Positions 18,033-26,271 of a stretch of 33,301 nucleotides of DNA are shown here, piece after piece. This DNA is from Thiomonas sp. GTDB taxonomy: Bacteria; Pseudomonadota; Gammaproteobacteria; Burkholderiales; Burkholderiaceae_C. The position numbers and the translations under genes are program-made. The notes under the pieces are model-generated. The model ran no database searches and was not told where the DNA came from. It worked only from the letters and a program-made list of their open reading frames with translations. The number at the start of each line of letters is the position of its first letter. Positions within the stretch are counted from its first letter, which is position 1. The stretch spans positions 1-33,301 of the forward strand of contig DAICZP010000042.1 in the NCBI GenBank assembly GCA_027311065.1, in the 5' to 3' direction.

Positions 18033-19442
18033 TCAGAGCACTTGTTCACCGTGCAGGCTGATGTCCAGACCCTCGCGTTCCTGTTCCTCGGTGACGCGCA
18101 GGCCGATCACCATGTCGATGATCTTGAGCAGCACATAGGTCACCACGGCGTCGTAGCCGACGGTGACAGCCACGCCCTTGAGCTGGATGAGGAACTGCGC
18201 GGTGTTGCCCTCAAGCACACCGGCGGTGCCACCAATGCCCTTGACGGCGAACACGCCGGTCAGCAGCGCACCCAGTGCCCCACCAATGCCATGCACGCCA
18301 AAGGCGTCCAGGGAATCGTCGTAGCCGATCAACTCCTTCATATAGACGGCGGTCCAGAAGCACACAGCGCCGGCGGCGAGGCCGATGATCAGTGCGCCCA
18401 TCGGGCCGACAAAACCGGAAGCAGGGGTGATGGCAACCAGGCCGGCCACGGCACCCGAGCAGATGCCCAGGATGGTCGGCTTGCCGCGGGCCATCCACTC
18501 GACGAACATCCAGGCCAGCGCCGCAGCCGCGGTGGCGATCTGCGTGGCGGCCATGGCCATGCCAGCACGATCGCTGGCAGCGACAGCCGAGCCGGCGTTG
18601 AAGCCGAACCAGCCCACCCACAGCAGCGAGGCGCCGATCATGGTCAGCACCAGGTTGTGCGGGGGCATCGGCTCGCGGCCGTAGCCAACGCGCTTGCCCA
18701 TCACCAGCGCGGCGACCAGGCCTGCCACACCAGCGTTGATGTGCACCACGGTACCGCCGGCATAGTCGAGCACGCCGTCATTGCCCAGCCAGCCACCGGG
18801 GCCCCAGACCATGTGGGCGATCGGCGCGTACACGGCGAGCAGCCACAAACCCATGAACCACAGCAGCGCGGAGAACTTCATGCGATCGGCGAACGCGCCG
18901 ACGATCAGCGCCGGGGTGATGATCGCGAACGTCATCTGGAAGGTCATGTACGTGCTCTCGGGGATGGTCGGCGCCAGCGCGTTCGCGCTGTCGAGTCCCA
19001 TGCCGCCAAGGAACAGTCTGCTGATGCCGCCGATGAAGCCCGACCCGGATGTAAAGGCCAGGCTGTAGCCGATGACCATCCACAGGACCGTGACCAGCGC
19101 GGTGATGGCGAAACTTTGCATCAGCGTCGCCAGCACGTTCTTTTTGCGAACCATGCCGCCATAAAACAGCGCCAGGCCCGGGATGGTCATCAACAGCACC
19201 AATGCGGTGGACGTCAGCATCCAGGCGTTGTCGCCTGAATTGATGTAAGCCGCGGGATTCTTGGCGGCGGATGCAGCAGCTGCGGGAGCCGCAGCAGGTG
19301 CGGGCGCGGGTGCCGCCGCAGGCGCGGCAGCCGGGGCGGGCGTGGTGGCCGCAGCCGGGGCACTCGCGGTCTGCGCCCAGGCTGGTGCGGAGCCGGCCAG
19401 TGCGGCCACGCTCAGCGCGAGCATTGCGATGAACTTTTTCAT
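18033..19442 (-). CDS. amtB: Ammonium transporter
   Basis: A 469-residue inner-membrane ammonium channel. Residues 1-23 are a signal peptide ending SAPAWA, cut before QTASAP. Residues about 25-60 are an Ala/Pro low-complexity linker, then NSGDNAWML begins the channel core of about 11 helices. Family residues are visible: LFYGGMVRKKN, DYAGGTVVHINAG (the external-gate Asp and the first of the twin pore histidines) and DAFGVHGIGG (the second pore histidine). The start at 19442 is preceded by an AAAGG-type ribosome site; an upstream in-frame start would not give a signal peptide. It follows glnK by 28 bases, the classic glnK-amtB pair in which GlnK plugs the channel when nitrogen is plentiful. 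Transcription is probably from the NtrC/sigma-54 promoter upstream of the porin. Confidence 0.97.
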   Translation of the reverse strand: MKKFIAMLALSVAALAGSAPAWAQTASAPAAATTPAPAAAPAAAPAPAPAAAPAAAASAAKNPAAYINSGDNAWMLTSTALVLLMTIPGLALFYGGMVRKKNVLATLMQSFAITALVTVLWMVIGYSLAFTSGSGFIGGISRLFLGGMGLDSANALAPTIPESTYMTFQMTFAIITPALIVGAFADRMKFSALLWFMGLWLLAVYAPIAHMVWGPGGWLGNDGVLDYAGGTVVHINAGVAGLVAALVMGKRVGYGREPMPPHNLVLTMIGASLLWVGWFGFNAGSAVAASDRAGMAMAATQIATAAAALAWMFVEWMARGKPTILGICSGAVAGLVAITPASGFVGPMGALIIGLAAGAVCFWTAVYMKELIGYDDSLDAFGVHGIGGALGALLTGVFAVKGIGGTAGVLEGNTAQFLIQLKGVAVTVGYDAVVTYVLLKIIDMVIGLRVTEEQEREGLDISLHGEQVL

Positions 19443-19470
19443 GGAAGGACCTTTGCGGAAGATTGGAAAC

Positions 19471-20950
<1,480 letters not shown>

Positions 20951-21009
20951 CAAAATCCTCCTGTGGCGTTGCGGTCTGGATCGATGGGCGAGAAGCCCTG
21001 CTGATCCTC

Positions 21010-21025
21010 TGCAGCTTTCGTGCCA
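21010..21025 (-). promoter_or_regulatory. Sigma-54 promoter for porin-glnK-amtB
   Basis: On the minus strand the sequence TGGCACGAAAGCTGCA matches the -24/-12 consensus TGGCACGRNNNTTGCW at every fixed position except one (C for the first T of TTGC). The spacing between GG and GC is correct. It places the transcript start near 21000, about 50 bases before the porin ATG. Confidence 0.85.
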
Positions 21026-21086
21026 GCTAATGCGTGGTCATTTCACCACCCCGCAGCGCGGAGTTCGCGCCATTTTTGTGCGTAAC

Positions 21087-21101
21087 GCACCTTGATGGTG
21101 C
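21087..21101 (-). promoter_or_regulatory. NtrC-type enhancer site
   Basis: GCACC-TTGAT-GGTGC is a perfect inverted repeat with the 5-5-5 layout of strong NtrC sites such as those upstream of enteric glnA. It lies about 95 bases upstream of the predicted start of the sigma-54 transcript, a normal enhancer distance. A degenerate copy (GCATA-CGGAA-GGTGC, 21100-21114) follows directly and could be a second, weaker site. Confidence 0.8.
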
Positions 21102-21260
21102 ATACGGAAGGTGCGGTGCGATCCGGTCGCGGTGCGAGGCCCGTGCCTTGTGCGTCATGACCCGCTTACCCCGGCGAATTGGCGGAAATCACGATGCCGG
21201 CCCTTGTTTGGACCGACAATAGACCTCTGTTTTCCCACGATCGATAGGTTGGTCACGACC

Positions 21261-21521
21261 ATGAACGACACCCCGCCCAACTCTCCCCGTGCCTTCCTGC
21301 ACCGCGCCGCCGCCGCGCTCGAAGACTCACCACTGAAGGACGTGACGCGCAACGTGCGCGCCCTCGCGCAGTCGGCTGCCGGCCGCCTTGATCTGGTGAC
21401 GCGCGACGAATTCGACGCTTTGCAGTCGGTGCTGGCCGCCGCCAGCCAGCGCATTGCGGAACTCGAAGCGCGCGTCGCGGAGCTTGAATCGGCGCGCACG
21501 CCCGCCACCACACCAGGCTGA
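21261..21521 (+). CDS. ubiK: Ubiquinone biosynthesis accessory factor UbiK
   Basis: An 86-residue protein of the UbiK (YqiC/BMFP, DUF526) family. In E. coli it binds UbiJ and helps aerobic ubiquinone synthesis, and it can associate with membranes. The N-terminal half (HRAAAALEDSPLKDVTRNVRAL) is an amphipathic helix; DLVTRDEFDALQSVLAAA leads into a C-terminal coiled coil (RIAELEARVAELE, about residues 62-78). Length is normal. The ATG at 21261 fits the family start, although the ribosome site is weak. comM begins four bases after its stop, so the two are cotranscribed, an arrangement seen in many betaproteobacteria. Confidence 0.9.
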   Translation: MNDTPPNSPRAFLHRAAAALEDSPLKDVTRNVRALAQSAAGRLDLVTRDEFDALQSVLAAASQRIAELEARVAELESARTPATTPG

Positions 21522-21525
21522 CACC

Positions 21526-23037
21526 GTGGCGCTGGCCCAGCTTTCGAGCCGGGCTCTCGTGGGCCTCGATGCGCCGCCCGTGCAGGTGGAGGTTCACCTC
21601 GCGGGTGGACTGCCAAGTTTTTCCATCGTTGGGCTACCCGAGGCTGAGGTACGCGAGGCGCGCGAGCGCGTGCGCAGCGCCTTGCTCAATAGTGGGTTTG
21701 CGTTTCCGTCGTCGCGACGCATCGTCGTCAACCTCGCACCGGCCGAGCTTCCAAAAGAGTCAGGTCGATTCGATCTGCCCATTGCCCTCGGCGTCCTCGC
21801 GGCCGCCGGCGCCATCGATGCCGATGCCATCGCTGGCCACGCCTTCGCGGGGGAGCTCTCGCTGTCTGGCGCACTGCGTGATGTCCGCGGCGCCCTGGCA
21901 ATGGCCATGGCCATTGCCCGTGAAGGGCCCGAGCCAACCCTGTTCGTGCTGCCGGCCCGCAGCGCCCAGGAGGCGGCGCTGGTCGACCCGGACGCCGTGC
22001 TGGGTGCGACAGACCTCGCGCAAGTCGTTGCCTACCTCTGCGGCGAGCGCACGCGTGCGAGCATGCGCCCGCCGCCCGTTCCCGCCCCCACGCCCAGCCC
22101 CTGGCCGGATCTGGCCGACGTGCGCGGACAGCTGGCGGCCAAACGAGCGCTGGAAATCGCTGCTGCCGGCGGGCACCACCTGCTGTTCATCGGACCTCCC
22201 GGTGTCGGCAAGTCAATGCTCGCCCAGCGCCTACCCGGCCTGCTACCTCCGCTGGACCAGGAGGCGGCACTGCAGAGCGCGGCGCTGGCCAGCCTGGCCG
22301 GGCGCTTCAAAATGAACGATTGGTCACGGCGGCCGTTTCGCAGCCCGCACCACACCGCATCCGCCGCGGCACTGGTCGGGGGTGGAGGCAGCCAGATCCG
22401 CCCTGGCGAAATCTCGCTCGCACATGAGGGAACGCTCTTTCTCGATGAGCTTCCCGAGTTCGAACGCCGCGTGCTCGATGGTCTGCGCGAACCCCTCGAG
22501 TCAGGCGTGGTGCACGTGTCGCGCGCCGCGGCGCAAGCCGAGTTCCCGGCACGATTTCAACTCATCGCGGCAATGAATCCCTGCCCCTGCGGGCATCTCG
22601 GCGACACCTCGCGCACGTGCCGCTGCACCGCAGCCCAGGTGGCACGCTATCGCAACCGCATTTCCGGCCCGTTGCTCGATCGCATCGACTTGCAGGTTGA
22701 ACTCAGCCGCCCCACGCCCGAAACCCTGCTGGCACTCCCTGACGGTGAAGCCAGCACGACGGTCGCTGCGCGCGTTGAAGCCGCCATGGCGCGACAACGC
22801 GGGCGTCAGGGAACCTCGAACGCCAGGCTCGAAGGTACGGCGCTCGACCGGTATTGCGCGCTCGACGCGAGCGACGGTCGATGGCTGGCCGCTGCCGCGG
22901 GTCGACTGGGCTGGTCGGGCCGCGCGACCCACCGCGCATTGCGCGTCGCGCGCACCATCGCCGACCTCGCCGGGCGCCCCTGTATCCAGGCTGCAGATCT
23001 GGCCGAAGCATTGCAGTTCCGCACAACTCCGGCCTGA
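21526..23037 (+). CDS. comM: YifB/ComM family Mg-chelatase-like AAA ATPase
   Basis: A 503-residue hexameric helicase-like ATPase. ComM promotes branch migration when DNA taken up by natural transformation is integrated, as shown in Haemophilus and Vibrio; the gene is also widespread in bacteria not known to be competent. Residues 1-190 are the ChlI-like N-terminal domain (GLPSFSIVGLPEAEVREARERV). The AAA core has Walker A GPPGVGKS at 223-230, Walker B LFLDELPEF around 305-313, a cysteine cluster MNPCPCGHLGDTSRTCRC near 350-367 and the arginine-containing LLDRIDL motif. The C-terminus is the Mg-chelatase helical domain. The start is a GTG at 21526, which aligns with the family start (Q-L-S-S-R-A-L-V-G-L). 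It follows ubiK by four bases. Confidence 0.94.
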   Translation: MALAQLSSRALVGLDAPPVQVEVHLAGGLPSFSIVGLPEAEVREARERVRSALLNSGFAFPSSRRIVVNLAPAELPKESGRFDLPIALGVLAAAGAIDADAIAGHAFAGELSLSGALRDVRGALAMAMAIAREGPEPTLFVLPARSAQEAALVDPDAVLGATDLAQVVAYLCGERTRASMRPPPVPAPTPSPWPDLADVRGQLAAKRALEIAAAGGHHLLFIGPPGVGKSMLAQRLPGLLPPLDQEAALQSAALASLAGRFKMNDWSRRPFRSPHHTASAAALVGGGGSQIRPGEISLAHEGTLFLDELPEFERRVLDGLREPLESGVVHVSRAAAQAEFPARFQLIAAMNPCPCGHLGDTSRTCRCTAAQVARYRNRISGPLLDRIDLQVELSRPTPETLLALPDGEASTTVAARVEAAMARQRGRQGTSNARLEGTALDRYCALDASDGRWLAAAAGRLGWSGRATHRALRVARTIADLAGRPCIQAADLAEALQFRTTPA

Positions 23038-23230
23038 TACCGATCCATGACGTGCGGGAAAAACATACCTAGCGGTAAACTTCTGCATTGATCAGTGGTG
23101 GTGCGCGACGTTCGCCGCGCATGTCGCTGCGGATGTGCCGAACATCTGGCTCATCTGCAGCGCTGCCGGCACCGCCCTGGGATGAAGTCAACCATCGTGC
23201 ATCCTCCACAGGAGCCTGAGTGAGACAAGC

Positions 23231-23722
23231 ATGACCTCGAACTCCGATGATCGGGGCGCGACCTCCGAGGATCTGAATAGCGACAACAGCCTGCCGCCAC
23301 ACCGCACCGCCTTGCACAAACCTGCTGCCAGCGTCGTGGCGCTCCCGTCCCCGCATGCCTTCATCCATGACGCACTCGCGCTGGGCGCCGCGTCTGCCGG
23401 CGACGATCCACCAGGCGACGCACGAGCGCTGGTGATCTACCAACGCACGTTTCCCCTGGGAGAGGGCCTCGCCGATCTCCTCACGCGCCGAGCCATGGCG
23501 GGCCAGCACAGCCTCGGGCTGGCGGCGCTGATCGAGGACATCCTCGAAATTCCGACCCAATCGCCCGGGGATCCTGGACGGCGTGCGCTCTTTGCCGGAC
23601 TGTGCTGGCGCCTCGAACACCTGATCGCGCAGGGCACAAGGGTCGAACCCGAACTTGCGCTCGTGACGGAAAACGGTCAACCAGCGCCAGACGCGGCGCC
23701 GGACGAAGATCCATGCGCCTGA
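23231..23722 (+). CDS. Hypothetical protein, no recognised domain
   Basis: A 163-residue protein that I do not recognise. The first 45 residues are polar and probably disordered. A predicted helical core spans about residues 65-145 (LVIYQRTFPLGEGLADLLTRRAM, LAALIEDILEI, RRALFAGLCWRLEHLIAQG), and the C-terminal tail is acidic and proline-rich. There is no signal peptide or membrane segment, so it should be cytoplasmic. The ATG at 23231 follows a GGAG-containing stretch some 20 bases upstream, so the ribosome site is poor. It follows comM by 190 bases. A competing open frame on the opposite strand has the arginine-rich look of a shadow. Confidence 0.55.
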   Translation: MTSNSDDRGATSEDLNSDNSLPPHRTALHKPAASVVALPSPHAFIHDALALGAASAGDDPPGDARALVIYQRTFPLGEGLADLLTRRAMAGQHSLGLAALIEDILEIPTQSPGDPGRRALFAGLCWRLEHLIAQGTRVEPELALVTENGQPAPDAAPDEDPCA

Positions 23723-23773
23723 GAGCCCTGTCGTGCGCCATCGGGACCACCGCCCGTGCGGCTGACAGCCGCC

Positions 23774-24109
23774 CTAGGTCGGCGCGGCGGCCTCGTGCAT
23801 TGCGCGCAAAAACGCTTCGCGCCGCGCCGGATCCAAAGCCTCGAATGCCTCCAGCAACGCGCGTTGCTGGGACGACAGCGGCGACGCATCCGTGCGCACG
23901 CCATCGAGCCAGAACGGGGGCAAGTGCAAGCGCAACTCAACGTCGCGCGCGAACGCCTCGCCAATGCGCTTTTGTCCGTTCAGGCACCGGGACACGTAGC
24001 CTGGCTGGCGCTCGATGCGCAAGGCCAGGGCGCTTCGCCCGCCCCGCCCTGGGAAGCGTTCGGCGAGCAATTGCAACAACCGCTGACGTCGTCTTTCGTA
24101 AATTTCCAT
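23774..24109 (-). CDS. Phage-repressor-like helix-turn-helix DNA-binding protein
   Basis: A 111-residue protein. The first 70 residues resemble the DNA-binding part of CI/Cro-like proteins of Burkholderiales prophages: EIYERRRQRLLQLLAERFPG, then the HTH around residues 26-58 with SALALRIERQPGYVSRCLNGQKRIGEAFARDVE. Instead of the LexA/S24 peptidase half usual for such repressors, a short helical tail follows (LSSQQRALLEAFEALDPARREAFLRAM). No other phage gene is nearby. The ATG at 24109 overlaps a 12-bp perfect palindrome that also covers the ribosome site, which suggests the protein may repress itself. It could be a solitary regulator or a remnant; its targets are unknown, though the efflux operon starts 590 bases away. 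Confidence 0.75.
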   Translation of the reverse strand: MEIYERRRQRLLQLLAERFPGRGGRSALALRIERQPGYVSRCLNGQKRIGEAFARDVELRLHLPPFWLDGVRTDASPLSSQQRALLEAFEALDPARREAFLRAMHEAAAPT

Positions 24110-24120
24110 TAGAGCTCTAA
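24109..24120 (-). promoter_or_regulatory. Palindrome over the HTH gene start, candidate operator
   Basis: TTAGAGCTCTAA is a perfect 12-bp palindrome whose last bases are part of the start codon of the HTH gene and which covers its ribosome-binding region. Binding here would block translation initiation or transcription. A TGATATACC stretch just upstream (minus strand, about 24122-24131) could be an extended -10 box. Confidence 0.45.
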
Positions 24121-24139
24121 AGGTATATCACTCGGTGCA

Positions 24140-24161
24140 CCCTGGAGCACCAAGTCCAGGG
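24140..24161. repeat. Inverted repeat in the HTH gene leader
   Basis: CCCTGGA (24140-24146) and TCCAGGG (24155-24161) form a perfect 7-bp inverted repeat with an 8-base loop. It overlaps a second one, GGTGC (24134-24138) and GCACC (24147-24151). It may be a hairpin in the leader or an operator; there is no T-tract to make it a terminator. Confidence 0.4.
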
Positions 24162-24204
24162 CGTGGCGACCGGTGCCGCACCCTGACGCCATAAACCGCT
24201 CCGA

Positions 24205-24453
24205 TCACAGCGGAAATGCATAATTGCATGGGATTCCGCGGGCTCCCGACGCGTGGCAAGCCCGCCACATCCGGTCCAATGCCTCGGCGCTGTCGACAGC
24301 GCGCGCTCGCGCATCGACCGGTGACGCCGACCACTGGGAATCCGCCGGGTCGTCGAAGGCGCACGAAACCGTCTGGTCGCTGGGCACCACCGCCGATGGC
24401 GTCGTAAGGACAGGATGATCGCCGGCCTGCGCAGCGCGGATTTCAAAGCGCAT
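24205..24453 (-). CDS. Small hypothetical protein with strong ribosome site
   Basis: An 82-residue protein I do not recognise. It is called because the ATG at 24453 is preceded by a near-perfect AGGAGG with seven bases of spacing and because the frame keeps G or C at most third codon positions. It starts MRFEIRAAQAGDHPVLTTPSAV and ends with a helix-like segment and GIPCNYAFPL. It has no signal peptide or membrane helix. It lies 95 bases upstream of the HTH gene on the same strand and is divergent from the efflux operon. A 109-residue open frame overlapping it is very arginine-rich and lacks a ribosome site, so it was taken as the shadow. Confidence 0.55.
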   Translation of the reverse strand: MRFEIRAAQAGDHPVLTTPSAVVPSDQTVSCAFDDPADSQWSASPVDARARAVDSAEALDRMWRACHASGARGIPCNYAFPL

Positions 24454-24695
24454 GGAAGTCCTCCTGGTTGCCTCGCCGTTAGCCTGACGTTTTCTGCTAC
24501 TGATTGCGGGTATTCAAATATTCAATGCAGCTTCGTCTTATCTTAATTCGAAGACAGCGCGTAGCCACGGGAGGAAATGACCGCAAACATTGTCACGCGT
24601 TCGTTCCTAGAATGGGAGAATGGTCCATATCTGGCCATTTTCGATTTTCAGCGCAGAATTCCCTATCCGTAGCGCAAAAACAGGACGACGACACC
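24454..24695. promoter_or_regulatory. AT-richer divergent region upstream of the RND operon
   Basis: These 242 bases separate the small hypothetical gene (-) from the efflux operon (+) and are visibly richer in A and T than their surroundings, as expected for a promoter region. An imperfect inverted repeat AATGGTCCA-TATC-TGGCCATT (24619-24639, one bulged base) is a candidate repressor operator. No confident -35/-10 pair could be chosen. Confidence 0.45.
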
Positions 24696-26183
24696 ATGCA
24701 CCGACCCCGCGCGCAAACGCGCATCCTCCCGTTGCTTCTGGCAGGCGCGGCCTGCGCCGGTTGCACCACGGTCGGTCCGAACTTCACGACCCCCGCCGCG
24801 CCCACGGTGCAGGGGTATACCCGCGGAAGCCTGCCGGCCACCACGGCATCGGCGCCGGGTCCACTGGGCACAGCGCAGCAACTGCGCCAGGCGCAAGCCG
24901 TGCCGGACCACTGGTGGACTTCGTTTGGCTCCGCGAAGCTCAACGCCCTCGTCGCGCGGGGATTGCACAATAGCCCGACGCTGGCAGCGGCGCAGGCCAC
25001 CTTGCGCCAGGCCCGCGAGACCTATGCCGCGCAGGCCGGCTCGACGCTCTACCCGACCGTGAGCGCGAAGCTCGGCGTCACGCGCGAACGCGTCAACAGC
25101 GCTCCACAAGGCGCCGCCAACGGGGCATCCCCGGAGTTCAATCTGCTCAATGCTGCCGTTCAGGTCAACTACAACTTCGATCTCTTCGGCGGCAATCGGC
25201 GCGCGCTCGAAGCCTTGGAAGCGCAGGCGGATTACCAGCGATATCAACTCGCTGCCGCGCGCCTGACGCTCGCCGGCAACATCACCACGACCGCGTTTGC
25301 GCAGGCGCAGGCGGCGGCGCAGCTCGATGCCACCGCAATGATCCTGAAGGCGCAGACATCGCAGTTGGACATCGCGCGCAAGCGCTTCGATATTGGTGCG
25401 GCGGCGCGGTCCGATGTGCTGGCCCTGCAGACGCAGGTCGAGCAGACGCGCGCGAGCCTGCCGCCGCTGCGCAATCGCGTACAGCAAGCCGGCCACCTCC
25501 TCGCCACGCTTGTGGGGGAAACGCCCGACAGTCGGGATGTTCCGCGCTTTGCGCTGTCCGACTTCACCCTGCCCGCCACCATGCCCGTCGTGGTGCCCTC
25601 GGAAGCGCTGCGCCGGCGTCCGGACGTGCAGGCGTCGACTGCGTTGCTGCATCAGGCAACAGCCCAGTACGGCGTCGCCGTCTCCAATCTCTATCCACAA
25701 ATCAACCTCAGCGCGTCGCTGGGCAGTCAGGCGCTCACCACGGCGGCGTTGTTCGGCCCGGGTTCCACCGTCTGGGCGCTCGCCGGTCAGCTGGCGCAGC
25801 CGCTCTTCAACGCCGGTCTCAAGGCGGGAGCCAACGCGGCGCAGGCCAGCCTCCAGGCTGCCGGAGCCAACTACCGCCAGACCGTGCTGGGCGCGCTTCG
25901 CAACACCGCGGATGCACTTCGCCAGCTCGACAACGATGCCCAGACGCTGCGCGCACAAGATGCCGCCGACCGCGCGGCCCAGGAGTCGCTGGCGCTCGTG
26001 GACCAGCAATACCGCCTTGGCGCCTCCAGTTATGTGCAGCTTCTGGTGGCGCAACAACAAGCGCAACAAGCACGGATCGGGTTGATCGCGGCGCAGGCCG
26101 CGCGTCTGACCGACAGCGCGGCGCTTGATCAGGCCATGGGGGGAGGCGTGCTGCCCGATGCCTCCGCTGCCACGACGCGCTGA
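24696..26183 (+). CDS. RND efflux outer-membrane lipoprotein channel (NodT/OprM family)
   Basis: A 495-residue TolC-like outer-membrane factor. The N-terminus is a lipoprotein signal (LPLLLAGAACAGC), with the Cys before TTVGPNF the likely lipidated residue, as in OprM-type proteins whose mature part also starts near VGPxF/Y. Two OEP repeats follow, about residues 70-270 and 285-475, with characteristic motifs such as VNYNFDLFGGNRRALEA, SEALRRRPDVQAS and FNAGLKAGANAAQASLQA. It forms the exit duct of a tripartite pump. The ATG at 24696 is preceded by AGGA at longer than ideal spacing; the open frame continues upstream, but the signal peptide fixes the start. It is first in the operon, the reverse of the usual adaptor-pump-channel order. 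Confidence 0.93.
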   Translation: MHRPRAQTRILPLLLAGAACAGCTTVGPNFTTPAAPTVQGYTRGSLPATTASAPGPLGTAQQLRQAQAVPDHWWTSFGSAKLNALVARGLHNSPTLAAAQATLRQARETYAAQAGSTLYPTVSAKLGVTRERVNSAPQGAANGASPEFNLLNAAVQVNYNFDLFGGNRRALEALEAQADYQRYQLAAARLTLAGNITTTAFAQAQAAAQLDATAMILKAQTSQLDIARKRFDIGAAARSDVLALQTQVEQTRASLPPLRNRVQQAGHLLATLVGETPDSRDVPRFALSDFTLPATMPVVVPSEALRRRPDVQASTALLHQATAQYGVAVSNLYPQINLSASLGSQALTTAALFGPGSTVWALAGQLAQPLFNAGLKAGANAAQASLQAAGANYRQTVLGALRNTADALRQLDNDAQTLRAQDAADRAAQESLALVDQQYRLGASSYVQLLVAQQQAQQARIGLIAAQAARLTDSAALDQAMGGGVLPDASAATTR

Positions 26184-26243
26184 GGCGCGAAGCACCCCGG
26201 CAACCACCACAACGCGCACACGCATCACGACGAAAAGCCAACG

Positions 26244-26265
26244 ACGGACGAACGGACGAACGGAC
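26244..26265 (+). repeat. 8-bp tandem repeat in the adaptor gene leader
   Basis: ACGGACGA is present 2.75 times in tandem (26244-26251, 26252-26259, partial 26260-26265), ending six bases before the adaptor ATG, where the ribosome site should be. Confidence 0.8.
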
Positions 26266-26271
26266 CACACA

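Noticed and set aside
17934-19238. 434-codon open frame opposite amtB
   Set aside because: Antisense shadow of a certain amtB gene; its composition (His, Gln, Asp, Arg) is that of a complementary frame and no ribosome site fits.
21078-21090. GTGCG-TAA-CGCAC palindrome next to the NtrC site
   Set aside because: The half-sites are in the opposite orientation to NtrC sites and the arms are only five bases; it may be chance in GC-rich DNA.
24117-24446. 109-codon minus-strand frame overlapping the small hypothetical gene
   Set aside because: Very arginine-rich, no ribosome site, and it overlaps an alternative frame with an excellent ribosome site.
23774-24453. Prophage remnant or mobile island
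   Set aside because: Only one phage-like HTH gene is present; there is no integrase, transposase, attachment repeat or tRNA nearby.
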